Shown: piece after piece, positions 14,506-24,314 of the stretch
Layout of the letters: each line of letters begins with the position of its first letter
Position numbering within the stretch: the stretch's first letter is position 1
From: Escherichia sp. ESNIH1
GTDB lineage: Bacteria > Pseudomonadota > Gammaproteobacteria > Enterobacterales > Enterobacteriaceae
NCBI GenBank assembly: GCA_002918705.1
Contig: PQKR01000003.1
Coordinates: 1-64,000, forward strand
Length of the DNA: 64,000 nucleotides
Reading direction: 5' to 3'
The notes under the pieces: model-generated
The model's input: only the letters and a program-made list of their open reading frames with translations
Database searches by the model: none
What the model was told of the DNA's origin: nothing
Translations under genes and position numbers: made by a program

Positions 14506-14895
14506 ATGAAACGGTTCGTTGCATGGTTTGCAGCCGCAGGTCTTCTGCTGGCTGCCGGGAACCTGCGCGCTGTCGAGGTGGAAGTTCCCGGATTATTGAC
14601 CGATCGTACGGTCTCTTCTGTTGGACACGATTTTTATCGTGCTTTTAGTGATAAATGGGAAAGCAGTTATACAGGGAACCTGAGCATCAATGAACGCCCC
14701 AGCGCGCGATGGGGAAGTTGGATCACTATTACGGTCAATCAGGACGTAGTGTTTCAAACGTTTTTATTTCCCACAAAACGCGACTTTGACAGCAACGTCA
14801 ATGCTGCGGTAGCGCAAACCCAGGAAGCACTGGATCGCCGGCAGATCGATCAAGCTCTGCTTGGCACTGGCGATCTGGCGCGAGATGAATTCTAA
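14506..14895 (+). CDS. csgE: Curli assembly/secretion factor CsgE
   Basis: 129 residues with signal peptide (cleavage near [10 protein letters not shown]). CsgE is the periplasmic adaptor that caps CsgG and directs CsgA into the pore. It closely matches E. coli CsgE, including [20 protein letters not shown] and the end GDLARDEF. It begins four bases after the csgD stop. Confidence 0.95.
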   Translation: MKRFVAWFAAAGLLLAAGNLRAVEVEVPGLLTDRTVSSVGHDFYRAFSDKWESSYTGNLSINERPSARWGSWITITVNQDVVFQTFLFPTKRDFDSNVNAAVAQTQEALDRRQIDQALLGTGDLARDEF

Positions 14896-14924
14896 AACAC
14901 GATAAATTTCTTTCGGAGGCTCAC

Positions 14925-15341
14925 ATGCGTATCGCCTGTGCCATAGTCACGCTTTTGCTTGTCTCGCCGTCAATATGGGCTGGAAATATGACATTTCAGT
15001 TTCGTAACCCTAATTTTGGAGGCAACCCTAATAACGGCGCATTTTTATTAAATAGCGCCCAGGCGCAAAACTCCTACAAGGACCCGGACTACAACGATAA
15101 TTATGGAATAGAGACCCCCTCTGCGCTGGATAACTTTACCCAGGCAATTCAGTCGCAGGTGCTGGGAGGATTACTAACCAATATTAATACTGGCAAGCCG
15201 GGAAGAATGATCACCAGTGATTTTATTGTTGATATCGCTAATAACGACGGGCAGCTTCAGCTCAACGTGACAGATCGAAAAACCGGAAAAACATCCACTA
15301 TAGAGGTGTCGGGTTTACAGAGTGGTTCAACCGACTTTTAA
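14925..15341 (+). CDS. csgF: Curli assembly/attachment factor CsgF
   Basis: 138 residues with signal peptide, then the CsgG-binding peptide [19 protein letters not shown] near the mature N-terminus that inserts into the CsgG barrel. CsgF exposes CsgB on the surface for nucleation. Third gene of csgDEFG, with a GGAGG ribosome site just before the ATG. Confidence 0.95.
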   Translation: MRIACAIVTLLLVSPSIWAGNMTFQFRNPNFGGNPNNGAFLLNSAQAQNSYKDPDYNDNYGIETPSALDNFTQAIQSQVLGGLLTNINTGKPGRMITSDFIVDIANNDGQLQLNVTDRKTGKTSTIEVSGLQSGSTDF

Positions 15342-15374
15342 AGCACAGCTACCGTTTTTACAGGAATAATAATT

Positions 15375-16208
15375 ATGCAGCGCTTACTCACCATACTGGC
15401 TGTCTGTTTACTCAGCGGATGCTTAACGGCTCCACCGAAAGAAGCAGCGAAACCAACATTAATGCCTCGGGCCCAGAGTTATCAAGATTTAACCCATCTG
15501 CCGATGCCAACCGGTAAGATATTTGTCTCTGTTTATAATATTCAGGATGAAACCGGACAGTTTAAAGCCTATCCGGCCAGTAACTTCTCAACCGCTGTTC
15601 CGCAGAGCGCCACGTCTATGCTGGTCACGGCGCTGAAGGATTCGCGCTGGTTTATTCCGCTTGAGCGTCAGGGGCTACAGAACCTGCTTAACGAGCGGAA
15701 GATCATTCGTGCAGCCCAGGAAAATGGCACGGTGGCGGTCAATAACCGTTTCCCGCTCCAGTCACTGACCGCGGCTAACGTGATGGTCGAGGGTTCAATT
15801 ATCGGCTACGAGAGCAACGTGAAATCCGGTGGGGTGGGTGCGCGTTACTTTGGCATCGGGGCCGATACCCAGTACCAGCTTGACCAGGTCGCGGTTAACC
15901 TGCGCGTGGTCAACGTGAGTACCGGGGAGATCCTGTCGTCGGTCAACACCAGTAAGACCATCCTCTCCTATGAGGTGCAGGCCGGGGTGTTCCGCTTCAT
16001 TGACTACCAGCGCCTGTTGGAAGGTGAAGTCGGCTTTACCGCCAACGAACCCGTCATGCTGTGTCTGATGTCAGCGATTGAAACCGGAGTGATCTATCTG
16101 ATCAACGATGGCATCGATCGTGGACTGTGGGATCTGCAAAACAAGGCAGAGAGCGAAGATCCGATTCTGGTGAAATACCGTCATATGGCGACGCCGCCGG
16201 AGTCGTAA
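15375..16208 (+). CDS. csgG: Curli secretion channel CsgG
   Basis: 277 residues. A lipoprotein signal with lipobox LLSGC (Cys near residue 16) precedes the nonameric outer-membrane channel domain. The N-terminus CLTAPPKEAAKPTLMPRAQSY is family-typical. It exports CsgA and CsgB. Last gene of csgDEFG. Confidence 0.96.
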   Translation: MQRLLTILAVCLLSGCLTAPPKEAAKPTLMPRAQSYQDLTHLPMPTGKIFVSVYNIQDETGQFKAYPASNFSTAVPQSATSMLVTALKDSRWFIPLERQGLQNLLNERKIIRAAQENGTVAVNNRFPLQSLTAANVMVEGSIIGYESNVKSGGVGARYFGIGADTQYQLDQVAVNLRVVNVSTGEILSSVNTSKTILSYEVQAGVFRFIDYQRLLEGEVGFTANEPVMLCLMSAIETGVIYLINDGIDRGLWDLQNKAESEDPILVKYRHMATPPES

Positions 16209-16239
16209 CTATTTCTGCACACTATGAAAGCGTGGCGGA

Positions 16240-16731
16240 CTACTCCGCCGCGCTTTTTTTTGCGCTGGGATTAACCGCCCTGTCGCGCCATGCTGCCAGC
16301 CACAGACCGCTATTTTTCATCGCGTAGCCAAACAGTAAGCCAACGGCCAGCGACGGGACGACAATCCGCCAGTCACCCTGCCCGGCAAAGGTGGCACAGG
16401 CGCCAATAAAGGTACCCGGTACAAAGGAGAGCAGCAGGTTTTTCGCCTGGATGCACATCAGGAAGGCGACGATACCGGTGAGCAGATAGCTGACAATGCT
16501 TAGATGCGGACTTAACGCACTGCCGTAGATAATCACCTCGGCCCAGACCACGCCGCTCATTACCGTAAAGGCGGAGATCAGCAGGCCTTTTACCCCACCC
16601 TGCGGACAGGCAAAATAGGCCGTACAGCCAAGAAAGCCAGCCCAGCTCAGCAGGCCCAGTGAGACGGCAACCCAGCCCCAGAGGCCGGAGAGAATGCCCG
16701 TCGTTAATGCGATAGAAAAGAGTATGTTCAT
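16240..16731 (-). CDS. ycdZ: Inner-membrane protein YcdZ (DUF1097)
   Basis: 163 residues with about five hydrophobic helices and the DUF1097 signature GCTAYFACPQGG and SFVPGTFIGACATFAGQGDW. Function unknown; probably a membrane permease-like protein. The start is MNILFSI, as in E. coli; an ATG three codons upstream is in frame. Convergent with csgG. Confidence 0.9.
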   Translation of the reverse strand: MNILFSIALTTGILSGLWGWVAVSLGLLSWAGFLGCTAYFACPQGGVKGLLISAFTVMSGVVWAEVIIYGSALSPHLSIVSYLLTGIVAFLMCIQAKNLLLSFVPGTFIGACATFAGQGDWRIVVPSLAVGLLFGYAMKNSGLWLAAWRDRAVNPSAKKSAAE

Positions 16732-16832
16732 GGCGCGCATCTTAGCAGAAGCGCGCCATTGAAATGAGATCGCCCGCACGTTATTTGCAAGCTAACGAAA
16801 CGAGTTACATTTTATTTGTGATTTATATCACG

Positions 16833-17387
16833 TTACTCTGCGGATTCTTCCTCGAGTTCATCCCACATAGCGGCGATGGCATCCCGGGTGAGCGATGCCA
16901 TTGTTCGCCAGAAGGGGGTGACCGCGTGGGCTTCCACTTTGCCAAGGAAAGTCCCGCACCACGGCAGGAGGTAATCTGCAAACAGCGTCTCCAGCGCCTC
17001 ACTCTCGTCCGCTGCCGCATTATCCTCCAGCCACGAGGCGGCCAGCAGCAGAGTACCAAAGTGATCGGCTGGCGCATCGGTCAGCGGCATGCCGCGAGTC
17101 GTTAAAAACGCCCGCACCTCTGCCTCGCTTGCGCCTTCCTGCCACGCGCTGCGATATGGCGCGACGCTGCACGTTTCGCCGACAAACAGGGCCTGGTAGT
17201 CCGTCACCAGGGCCGGATCGTCAACGCTCTTTTGCAGGCGGGCCAGCAGTTCATCCTGCTCCAGCGGCCAGTTTGCCGCCAGCTTGCCCTCGCGGATCAG
17301 CGCATAGAGCGGGACCAAAACCGGATCCTCAGGCTGGCGATAGTAGAGTGAGCCAAGCACGCGGCAGAGGATTGAAAACTCGTTCAT
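16833..17387 (-). CDS. ycdY: TorD/DmsD-family chaperone YcdY
   Basis: 184 residues, all-helical TorD-like fold with the signature VAPYRSAWQEG and DHFGTLLLAASWLEDN. In E. coli YcdY is the dedicated chaperone for the zinc phosphatase YcdX and affects swarming. Its partner gene directly upstream on this strand (ycdX) is split by the prophage, so YcdY has probably lost its client here. Confidence 0.9.
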   Translation of the reverse strand: MNEFSILCRVLGSLYYRQPEDPVLVPLYALIREGKLAANWPLEQDELLARLQKSVDDPALVTDYQALFVGETCSVAPYRSAWQEGASEAEVRAFLTTRGMPLTDAPADHFGTLLLAASWLEDNAAADESEALETLFADYLLPWCGTFLGKVEAHAVTPFWRTMASLTRDAIAAMWDELEEESAE

Positions 17388-17407
17388 TATAGGTTCCGTG
17401 ATAAAAA

Positions 17408-17745
17408 TTAAAGTTCAGCAAATTCATCAATCGGCGGCATCCCGCGCGATTCAAGGAAGTTTAACAGGCGGCGCGGCGAGACGTTCAAGATTCGATCTTC
17501 CGGAAAATCGACGTCATCCAGCACCTTGCGGCATTCGCTAAAATCACCCAGCGAAAAAGCGGTGTGCGAGTCGGATCCTAGCGCCACCCAGCCTCCCGCA
17601 TCACGCACGGCAGCGGCAATAGCGCGGCAGTTCGCCTCGCTCCCCTTACGCGAATGAATGAAAGAGGAGTTGTTGATCTCCAGCGCGACATCATACTTTG
17701 CTGCCGCGGCGGCAATCGCCGGTATATCAACAGGGTATTTTGGGT
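17408..17745 (-). pseudogene. ycdX: ycdX, 3' fragment (split by prophage)
   Basis: The C-terminal ~112 codons of the PHP-family zinc phosphatase YcdX run from [11 protein letters not shown] to the end [14 protein letters not shown]. They contain the distal metal-site parts ALEINNSS and GSDSHT. The frame enters directly from phage sequence at about 17746 and has no native start. The other half lies at 53170-53595. Excision at the proposed core would restore an intact gene. Confidence 0.9.
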
Positions 17746-17775
17746 TCCCGAAGCGTTTTAATACACATCTAAGTC
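17741..17775. other. Left attachment junction
   Basis: Host ycdX sequence (AACCCAAAATACCC on the minus strand) meets phage sequence ending ACGCTTCGGG. The shared dinucleotide AA at 17745-17746 is the best candidate crossover, because codon-aligned bases around it differ between the two junctions and a serine integrase needs only a 2-bp core. The phage arm TGTGTATTAAAACGCTTCGG mirrors the right phage arm. Confidence 0.6.
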
Positions 17776-17904
17776 AAATCATAGTCATGCATATACGCAT
17801 AGTCAAAGGCTTTTACCATCGTAATCTACAATGACACTTTCTACTATCACCCTGCCCCCTCAGATGAGGCACAAAAAAGTGCAGGTAATTATACATGCAC
17901 AATC

Positions 17905-18195
17905 TTAACTTCCACCTAGTAACAAAATCAGTACCTGAAAGATCTGCCCCAGCGGTAGACTGAATATTACGATACCGAAATAGTCCAGTACTGGCACAAC
18001 TACGTAATTCCACGCAATAATAAATGCCAGCACGTAACCTAAACACTGACGCCATGTGAACCCCTGACGAGTTTCCTCAAGGGTAATCTGGTTTTGATCG
18101 TGGTTAGTCTCAGATGTTAATTCACTTTTTGTTTGCTCTTTTTTCTGGAAAAATGTAAAACCAGTTTTTATTAGTTCGATGATTGCCGTAATCAT
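17905..18195 (-). CDS. Holin-like membrane protein
   Basis: 96 residues. A short N-terminal amphipathic helix (MITAIIELIKTGFTFFQ) and a charged linker are followed by WRQCLGYVLAFIIAWNYVVV and a second hydrophobic hairpin ending LGQIFQVLILLLGG. The pattern resembles the GTA-type 3-TM holin family. The start at 18195 overlaps the previous stop (ATGA) after an AAGGATATAAA ribosome site; an in-frame upstream ATG is less likely. It is the last gene before attL. The matching lysozyme lies on the other strand at 19612. Confidence 0.6.
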   Translation of the reverse strand: MITAIIELIKTGFTFFQKKEQTKSELTSETNHDQNQITLEETRQGFTWRQCLGYVLAFIIAWNYVVVPVLDYFGIVIFSLPLGQIFQVLILLLGGS

Positions 18196-18524
18196 TTTAT
18201 ATCCTTTTGAATCTGGCAAACGCATGAATAAACGCGATGCCCTTTGAAAACGTGATTGAAACAGTACAGTACTTTCACGCTTGTATTAATTTCGAGTAGT
18301 TCAATTGACAGTACTTCACCCTCATTTATCCGAGGCGTATTATCATGATTGAATGTATAAACCACTAAATCACCCTGGGAGTTATCGACTTTTTTCTTGA
18401 TAAACTTGCTACCAGAAAATTGATTATCATAGGGGATTGTCACACTGACAGGCTTCACAGTCTGGAATGAAAACTTATCCAGAACAGAGTGATCGTAGCA
18501 AGGGAATTTGTCTAAATCGTTCAT
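18192..18524 (-). CDS. Phage hypothetical protein, 110 aa
   Basis: No family recognised. The 110 residues are soluble in character, mixed alpha/beta by composition, with two C-terminal cysteines (SCVCQIQ). It is coupled on both sides: the start overlaps the upstream stop by one base and its stop overlaps the holin-like start. This links it to the end of the late operon. Confidence 0.6.
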   Translation of the reverse strand: MNDLDKFPCYDHSVLDKFSFQTVKPVSVTIPYDNQFSGSKFIKKKVDNSQGDLVVYTFNHDNTPRINEGEVLSIELLEINTSVKVLYCFNHVFKGHRVYSCVCQIQKDIK

Positions 18525-19128
18525 TATTTTTTCCAGCGATAGTCAAACGTACCGCGTAAGTTTCTCAATTGTTCAATTACTTTTTTCTCTGTCTCGTCAA
18601 AGAAGTCAAATAGCCGTTTTCTGCCTACGGAACCGTAGTAACCAATAACCCGTTTTTCTCTTGCAAGTTTCGGATTGCGTTTAGCAGATTTTTTCGTCGT
18701 GTCGATTAGGTACGTATTTCCGTTCTTAGACTTTACCTTTTTATATCGGTTGTCTTTTGAGCGGGCACGCAACTGTACAATATTCCCCTGCTTACTTAAT
18801 TTCGCATTCGGGGTAGGTATAATTTTTGATTCGGGGACTGCATATTTTGCATCAAGAATGTATTTCAGATATGAAGCCTGTGCTGGCAGTACTACTATCT
18901 GATTAACAGTTTCGTACTGATTTTCTTTCTTGTTTTTGAAAATCATACTGCGAGAGGTGAACGGTACTACCCCACCCCTCACTTCATGATTCAGTTTAGT
19001 TTGCATTTGTTGCGTGACAGTACGCATTTTCTTACTGAGTTCTTTATTGAATTGCTCACCGATTTTAGGAGCATTATTGTTTATGAATCGCTTCATATCA
19101 TTGGGACTGTTGCCCTGACGCCATGACA

Positions 19129-19129
<1 letters not shown>
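18524..19129 (-). CDS. Phage hypothetical basic protein, 201 aa
   Basis: 201 residues, very rich in Lys and Arg, with an N-terminal helical part (NNNAPKIGEQFNKELSKKMRT). It somewhat recalls tail-completion or HK97-gp10-like proteins, but its place after the tail-tip genes argues against an assignment. It overlaps the neighbouring genes by one base at each end, so it belongs to a tightly coupled four-gene string ending at the holin-like gene. Confidence 0.6.
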
Positions 19130-19593
<464 letters not shown>

Positions 19594-19611
19594 TTATCGG
19601 GAAATTGATTA

Positions 19612-20058
19612 ATGGAATTGAAAGAAAGACTCAAAATCTATGAAGGGACTAAAGAATATCAGGCAAAATTCAAGTACTTCAGGGATGGTAAGTTTTACCC
19701 TTATGCGGATTCGCTGGGTAAAATGACTGTAGGTTATGGTCATCTCATCACTAATAATGAAGATTTTAGTGTTGGCCTGACTGAGGCGGAGGCTGATGCA
19801 TTATTAGATACAGATATTGCCATCGCCGTTACAGCAGTTGAAAAGTTAGGGCTGACTGTCCCCAGTGACTGGAATGACTTTCTTGTACTGATGATCTTCC
19901 AGCTGGGTTTAGCCGGAGTTCAGAAGTTTGAGAAGATGTTAGCTGCACTTCGAGTACAGAACTATTCGCAGGCTGTTAAACAGGCGAAAGACAGCCTGTG
20001 GACACGTCAGACACCGTTTCGTGTACTGGACATGGTAGGACAATTAAAAAACAAATAA
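19612..20058 (+). CDS. Phage lysozyme (T4-type, GH24)
   Basis: 148 residues, muramidase fold. Catalytic Glu sits in LKIYEG near residue 11, and the Asp/Thr of the E-D-T triad in PYADSLGKMTVGYGHLI. No signal peptide or N-terminal anchor, so it needs a holin for release. It is the only plus-strand gene in the structural half, so it must have its own promoter in the 42-bp gap or use a rightward transcript. It ends in a bidirectional terminator. Confidence 0.9.
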   Translation: MELKERLKIYEGTKEYQAKFKYFRDGKFYPYADSLGKMTVGYGHLITNNEDFSVGLTEAEADALLDTDIAIAVTAVEKLGLTVPSDWNDFLVLMIFQLGLAGVQKFEKMLAALRVQNYSQAVKQAKDSLWTRQTPFRVLDMVGQLKNK

Positions 20059-20092
20059 AGGGGCTTATAGCCCCTTTATTCTTTTTCCAGAA
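20056..20092. terminator. Bidirectional terminator between lysozyme and 20076 gene
   Basis: TAAAGGGGC and GCCCCTTTA pair around TTATA. A T-rich run follows on the plus strand and the A-rich 5' side supplies Ts on the minus strand. It separates two convergent genes and overlaps their stop codons. Confidence 0.8.
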
Positions 20093-20339
20093 TCGTTAGT
20101 ATACGTTCGATCTTAACATTCATCTGGTTAATCTGACTCTCGACACTTTTAAGTGATCTTTTTAATTCGTCTTGCTCATTTTCCAGGCGATTTAAAGTAC
20201 TCTCAGTCAGAACTAATTTAGTTTCAACCTTGATTACACGGTCCTCTAATTGCTTACCGTCCCCTGATTTATCTCTGTACAGAGTCCATAAAAATGAAAT
20301 ACCTGAAATAACGAGAGCCACAACAGCTCCAACTTCCAT
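20076..20339 (-). CDS. Membrane-anchored coiled-coil protein, 87 aa
   Basis: One N-terminal membrane segment (VGAVVALVISGISFLWTLY) is followed by a long charged coiled coil (heptads from EDRVIKVETKLVL to the end). The layout recalls inner-membrane spanin subunits or XhlA-like lysis accessories (XhlA has its anchor at the other end). Position next to lysozyme supports a lysis role, but none is proven. Confidence 0.6.
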   Translation of the reverse strand: MEVGAVVALVISGISFLWTLYRDKSGDGKQLEDRVIKVETKLVLTESTLNRLENEQDELKRSLKSVESQINQMNVKIERILTILEKE

Positions 20340-20391
20340 ATTGCCCCATTATTATTGTTTCATGGGGCCTATGCCCCATATTATTTATGTA

Positions 20392-23300
20392 TTAGCCGTT
20401 GCTTACAGGGTTTTCGCCTGCACGGTACAGTAATATATCTAATCGGTCATCAGCAACTTTACCGATGCCAATGCCACAACTACCCGTACGATCATCAGAT
20501 GCCATTACATAAATGTAGTTCATTCTGCCCCGCCCTACCGCCGGGATAATAAGGTTATCAACATCAAAGGTTTTTGGTGCATATTTACCACCAGTACCTG
20601 CATCAAATGACCAGATTAACTGGTTAGCCAGACCATCACCACCCATGAAAACCTGAAACATGTTCCATTTCCATGCACCAAAAATCAGGTGAATATTACT
20701 GTTCAAAACCCGGTCAAAATCTTCACCATTGATACGCAGTGCCGTATAAAGCCGCCCGGCTACTGGAGTAGTACCCCATATATTAGGGCTGCGTTCGACT
20801 CCGCTTGTCTGAGGACGGCACTGATCCCCGAGGATCCTTGCAGCAGACAGAGTACCTCTGATGGTACAGCTATCATTGATAGTTACGTTATCCAACGTAC
20901 CGGACGTTGCCTGAATATTTCCTCTGACATTGACGTTACCAAAGTTTGCTGACCCATTCTTATTAATCATCCAGCCATTAACACCATCCCAGTTACTACT
21001 CTGTATCTGCTGGGCAATTTTGGCACTGTCAATTATGCCGTTCTGGAGATGGGCATTCAGTACACTCAGCTGTGCGATCTTCGAACTATCAATTGCGGCG
21101 TTCTGAATCTTCGCACGTGACACACTCAGATCATTAATCATCGCCTCATTAATAGCCGCCGTTGCAATAACTGCTGAATTAATGAATGTCTTACCGTTCT
21201 GAACGACAAACGGATAAACTTTATCGCTCTGTTTAGCAGAGTCAGTACTGATAATACTGAAGCGATCTGCCATCACTGTAAAAACAGAGTCTTTCTCATC
21301 AGCTGCAAGGGCTATGCCTGTAACGTTCCCGTTATTGGATACCTGCACCTGCCAGCGTGACCCCAGCTCATCTACAATCTGTTTTTCAACAATGCCGGTA
21401 GCAACTTCGCTGTTTAACAGATTATCAACGACATCATCGTTGAGCTTACTGTATGGCACCTTCGTATTCTGGTTAAACCCGATGGTAGGCGACCATACCA
21501 GTTCATCCTGTCCGAACACGTCATATGCTGAAACCCTGGCGTACCATGACCCGTCCTCTATTCCGAAAGAGGCACTGTAACGGTTGGCACTGCTGAAGTA
21601 CTTCAGACCTGAACTAAAGCCCTCATCCTTAGCAAGCTGTAGTACAACGCCTGCATAATCAGACACGTTAGATTCAGTCCAGTCGATGAATACCGAATCA
21701 AAACCACTACGCAGGTTGATACCCAGTAGCTGTGGATGCTGGGGGTTACTCACCTCAATCTGTACTTCCTCAGAGAAGATGCCTGTACCCCACCCATGAG
21801 CCACGATACCGAACACTCTGTAACGGCTCAGGCCATCGCTGGTATTCATAGCGAACGTGTAGGTCCATGTGTTAGTGGTTGTGTAGTACGAGGTAATGTA
21901 CTTACGGTAACGGTCATATACGCGGATCTCATAGTACTTAAAGAAATCTGCGAACGTCCTACCATTCACTACAGCACTGCTCTGATCATCCCAGCGGAAA
22001 ATAAAATCCTGTGCATAGGTCTGGTTCAGACCCATATCATCATTGACCATATCCAGATTAGTGATTTTAGGCAGGGCAAAAATGATCTGTGGCATCTGGT
22101 TATAGATAGCCACCATTTCAGATGAATATCCGAGCGTGTTGTACGCCTCAATGGCAAAATCGTACTGAACGCCGTAGACGAGATTCAGTATTTCAAATTC
22201 TGTCGTATATTTCCCGACCTCCCCGCCTTTGGTCCATACGGTTGAATCGCTGCGTTTGTACTTGATTTTGTAACCACGAACAGAGGTGTCCTGACTCAGA
22301 TCCCAGGTCAGCAGTACAGCGTTACCTGAAGCTGTCGCACCTAAACGCTGTGCTCTGAGATTACCAGGCGGTGCTACGTATGTAGGATTGGGCAGGTTAG
22401 TTAAGCCGTTTTGAGGGAACTTGCCAGGGTCTTTACCCTGATAGATACCGTCATCATAGGAGATTGCAGTAATCTGAATGATACCCGTCTTATCTACTGT
22501 CATTGGTACAGTACGAGATACAACCCGGTACTTGTTGTTTTCAAAACCAGCTTCTTTAAAACTGATGGTAAAAACATCAAACACTTTCATATCTGTAATG
22601 TAAGTATTAAAAGTAATTGTATTGTGAATGTACTTTGATTTTAATAGCTCAATATTACTTAGTGTTGCTAACTGAGTTTTGTCCTGAACCCATTTATAAT
22701 TTAAATCTTTCTTAATGATATAACCATCAGACGCTACAGTACTGTTATTAATTGCATCACTTGGATAACGAATGATATCTTCTGAATAGTCATTATCTGG
22801 ATTCGTATAAGTACTGTCCATTGTATTGACGTAATCAGCTTTAGTCCCTGTCGTGATATTAACACTGCCGACAATATTACTTTCATCAAAATGCTGTACT
22901 GCAATATCAGGTGCATCAACAGTCATATAGAGCACACCATTAGATTCATAGAGTACACCGCCGAACGTACTTAACATAGCCTCAAGGTTTTCCTTGAATG
23001 ACTTATCGTACTGAATGGTGCCATTAGAATATAAATGATTCGCCTTACAGTAGTTAGCCATATTACGGAAACTGGTAATATCAATATCATTTGGATTCAG
23101 TCCAAAGCCAAAATCTGTATCCGTCATGAAGTCATAAATCTGGCTCGGCGGATTTGAAGACGGTTTCTTGATGTTGTCTGCCAGGTCATATATTAGACGC
23201 CCCTTCATCTCTACTGAGAGCGTATAATTCATGTTAGTCAGAATGCCATCGATCATTGAATCGTTGGTTTTCTTGATAACAGTACAGATCTGTACGAGAC

Positions 23301-23913
23301 CATCACCCCGCATTTCATCTGTCCAGCGACCACCATATTGACGGGCCAGCGTCATTGCACCGCCGTAGGACGGTTTCCCGAAACGCACTTCTAACTGGAG
23401 GTAGTTACGGAATTTTGGCAGCATCATTGAGGTGGGTAACTGCCCCTCTGCCGTGATGAATGCTCCATCCACGAGGATTGGTGCATTATCGATATAAATC
23501 TGTTTAATTACCCCGCCACCCTCAGTACCCGCTCCCGGCGTCAGGCCGATCTCACCGATGCTGATGGCGTGTACAGTACAGAGCTGGTTAGATGTGCCGT
23601 TGTATACGTTCTGCCAGACCACGATAGATCCGGCCTTAATGAATGCCTCATCCAGGTTATTACGGTTCGTACCACCGTATACGATGGGGATACCCGTACT
23701 GGGGCTGGTAGACCTGGCATTACTGCTACTTGTACTGGGATATGAAACCCCTGATTGTCCGATGTTCATCATCTGTGATGATGAGATGTAACTGAGGGCC
23801 GCTGAACCCAGTCCGATAGCAATGATTGCTAATGTACTCAGACCTGCCGCATAAGCTGCTGCCGCAGCTGATGCCCCAGCGATAAGGGCCACGCCCAGTG
23901 CTGCAACTGCCAT
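20392..23913 (-). CDS. Tail tip / central fibre protein (lambda J-like)
   Basis: 1173 residues. A hydrophobic alanine-rich N-terminus (1-45) leads into a J-type hub domain, with GIPIVYGGTNRNNLDEAF and a DMKVFDVFTI-type segment. At least two fibronectin type III-like modules follow (around 525-830, for example GNAVLLTWDLSQDTSVRGYK). Then comes a DUF1983-like segment (SRWQVQVSNNGNVTGIALAA) and helical repeats (ISRAKIQNAAID-like) before a compact C-terminal domain that should contact the receptor. It overlaps the 23913 gene by one base. Last structural gene of the tail operon. Confidence 0.88.
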   Translation of the reverse strand: MAVAALGVALIAGASAAAAAYAAGLSTLAIIAIGLGSAALSYISSSQMMNIGQSGVSYPSTSSSNARSTSPSTGIPIVYGGTNRNNLDEAFIKAGSIVVWQNVYNGTSNQLCTVHAISIGEIGLTPGAGTEGGGVIKQIYIDNAPILVDGAFITAEGQLPTSMMLPKFRNYLQLEVRFGKPSYGGAMTLARQYGGRWTDEMRGDGLVQICTVIKKTNDSMIDGILTNMNYTLSVEMKGRLIYDLADNIKKPSSNPPSQIYDFMTDTDFGFGLNPNDIDITSFRNMANYCKANHLYSNGTIQYDKSFKENLEAMLSTFGGVLYESNGVLYMTVDAPDIAVQHFDESNIVGSVNITTGTKADYVNTMDSTYTNPDNDYSEDIIRYPSDAINNSTVASDGYIIKKDLNYKWVQDKTQLATLSNIELLKSKYIHNTITFNTYITDMKVFDVFTISFKEAGFENNKYRVVSRTVPMTVDKTGIIQITAISYDDGIYQGKDPGKFPQNGLTNLPNPTYVAPPGNLRAQRLGATASGNAVLLTWDLSQDTSVRGYKIKYKRSDSTVWTKGGEVGKYTTEFEILNLVYGVQYDFAIEAYNTLGYSSEMVAIYNQMPQIIFALPKITNLDMVNDDMGLNQTYAQDFIFRWDDQSSAVVNGRTFADFFKYYEIRVYDRYRKYITSYYTTTNTWTYTFAMNTSDGLSRYRVFGIVAHGWGTGIFSEEVQIEVSNPQHPQLLGINLRSGFDSVFIDWTESNVSDYAGVVLQLAKDEGFSSGLKYFSSANRYSASFGIEDGSWYARVSAYDVFGQDELVWSPTIGFNQNTKVPYSKLNDDVVDNLLNSEVATGIVEKQIVDELGSRWQVQVSNNGNVTGIALAADEKDSVFTVMADRFSIISTDSAKQSDKVYPFVVQNGKTFINSAVIATAAINEAMINDLSVSRAKIQNAAIDSSKIAQLSVLNAHLQNGIIDSAKIAQQIQSSNWDGVNGWMINKNGSANFGNVNVRGNIQATSGTLDNVTINDSCTIRGTLSAARILGDQCRPQTSGVERSPNIWGTTPVAGRLYTALRINGEDFDRVLNSNIHLIFGAWKWNMFQVFMGGDGLANQLIWSFDAGTGGKYAPKTFDVDNLIIPAVGRGRMNYIYVMASDDRTGSCGIGIGKVADDRLDILLYRAGENPVSNG

Positions 23914-24314
23914 TACTCACTACTCCCTGTGAATCTGTATATTTTTTCTTTTTCCATCGGGCTGTAATAGGTAATAACATAGTGAGTACCATCTTCATTC
24001 AGTACTACTACTTTGCCACGCCAGAATACGGTGCAATGACCAGAGGCAATAATAATATCTCCATCCAGTGGCTCATTAACTAATTCGCCCTTTGCCCTGC
24101 ACAACCCTGATAACGTAGGAAATGAGCAATTTTCCTTTGCATATTTCCTGCCTGCTGTTGGCGTATTGTATTTCTGATAAATTTCATCACGATATTTTGA
24201 CCCGGTGATCATATCAATAACTGTCAGACACATAACGTGGCAATCATTCTCGCCATACACTAACTGCATCCCTGCGAGAGTACTTAAGTACTCTGTAATA
24301 AATCCATTTTTCAT
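23913..24314 (-). CDS. NlpC/P60-like tail assembly protein (DUF6950-type)
   Basis: 133 residues with the cysteine-containing motif YGENDCHVMCLTVIDMITGS and the histidine segment DGDIIIASGHCTVFW. This is the layout of phage NlpC/P60-related proteins that follow minor tail genes (lambda K position). It could be a cell-wall peptidase acting at infection or a structural relative. Confidence 0.7.
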   Translation of the reverse strand: MKNGFITEYLSTLAGMQLVYGENDCHVMCLTVIDMITGSKYRDEIYQKYNTPTAGRKYAKENCSFPTLSGLCRAKGELVNEPLDGDIIIASGHCTVFWRGKVVVLNEDGTHYVITYYSPMEKEKIYRFTGSSE

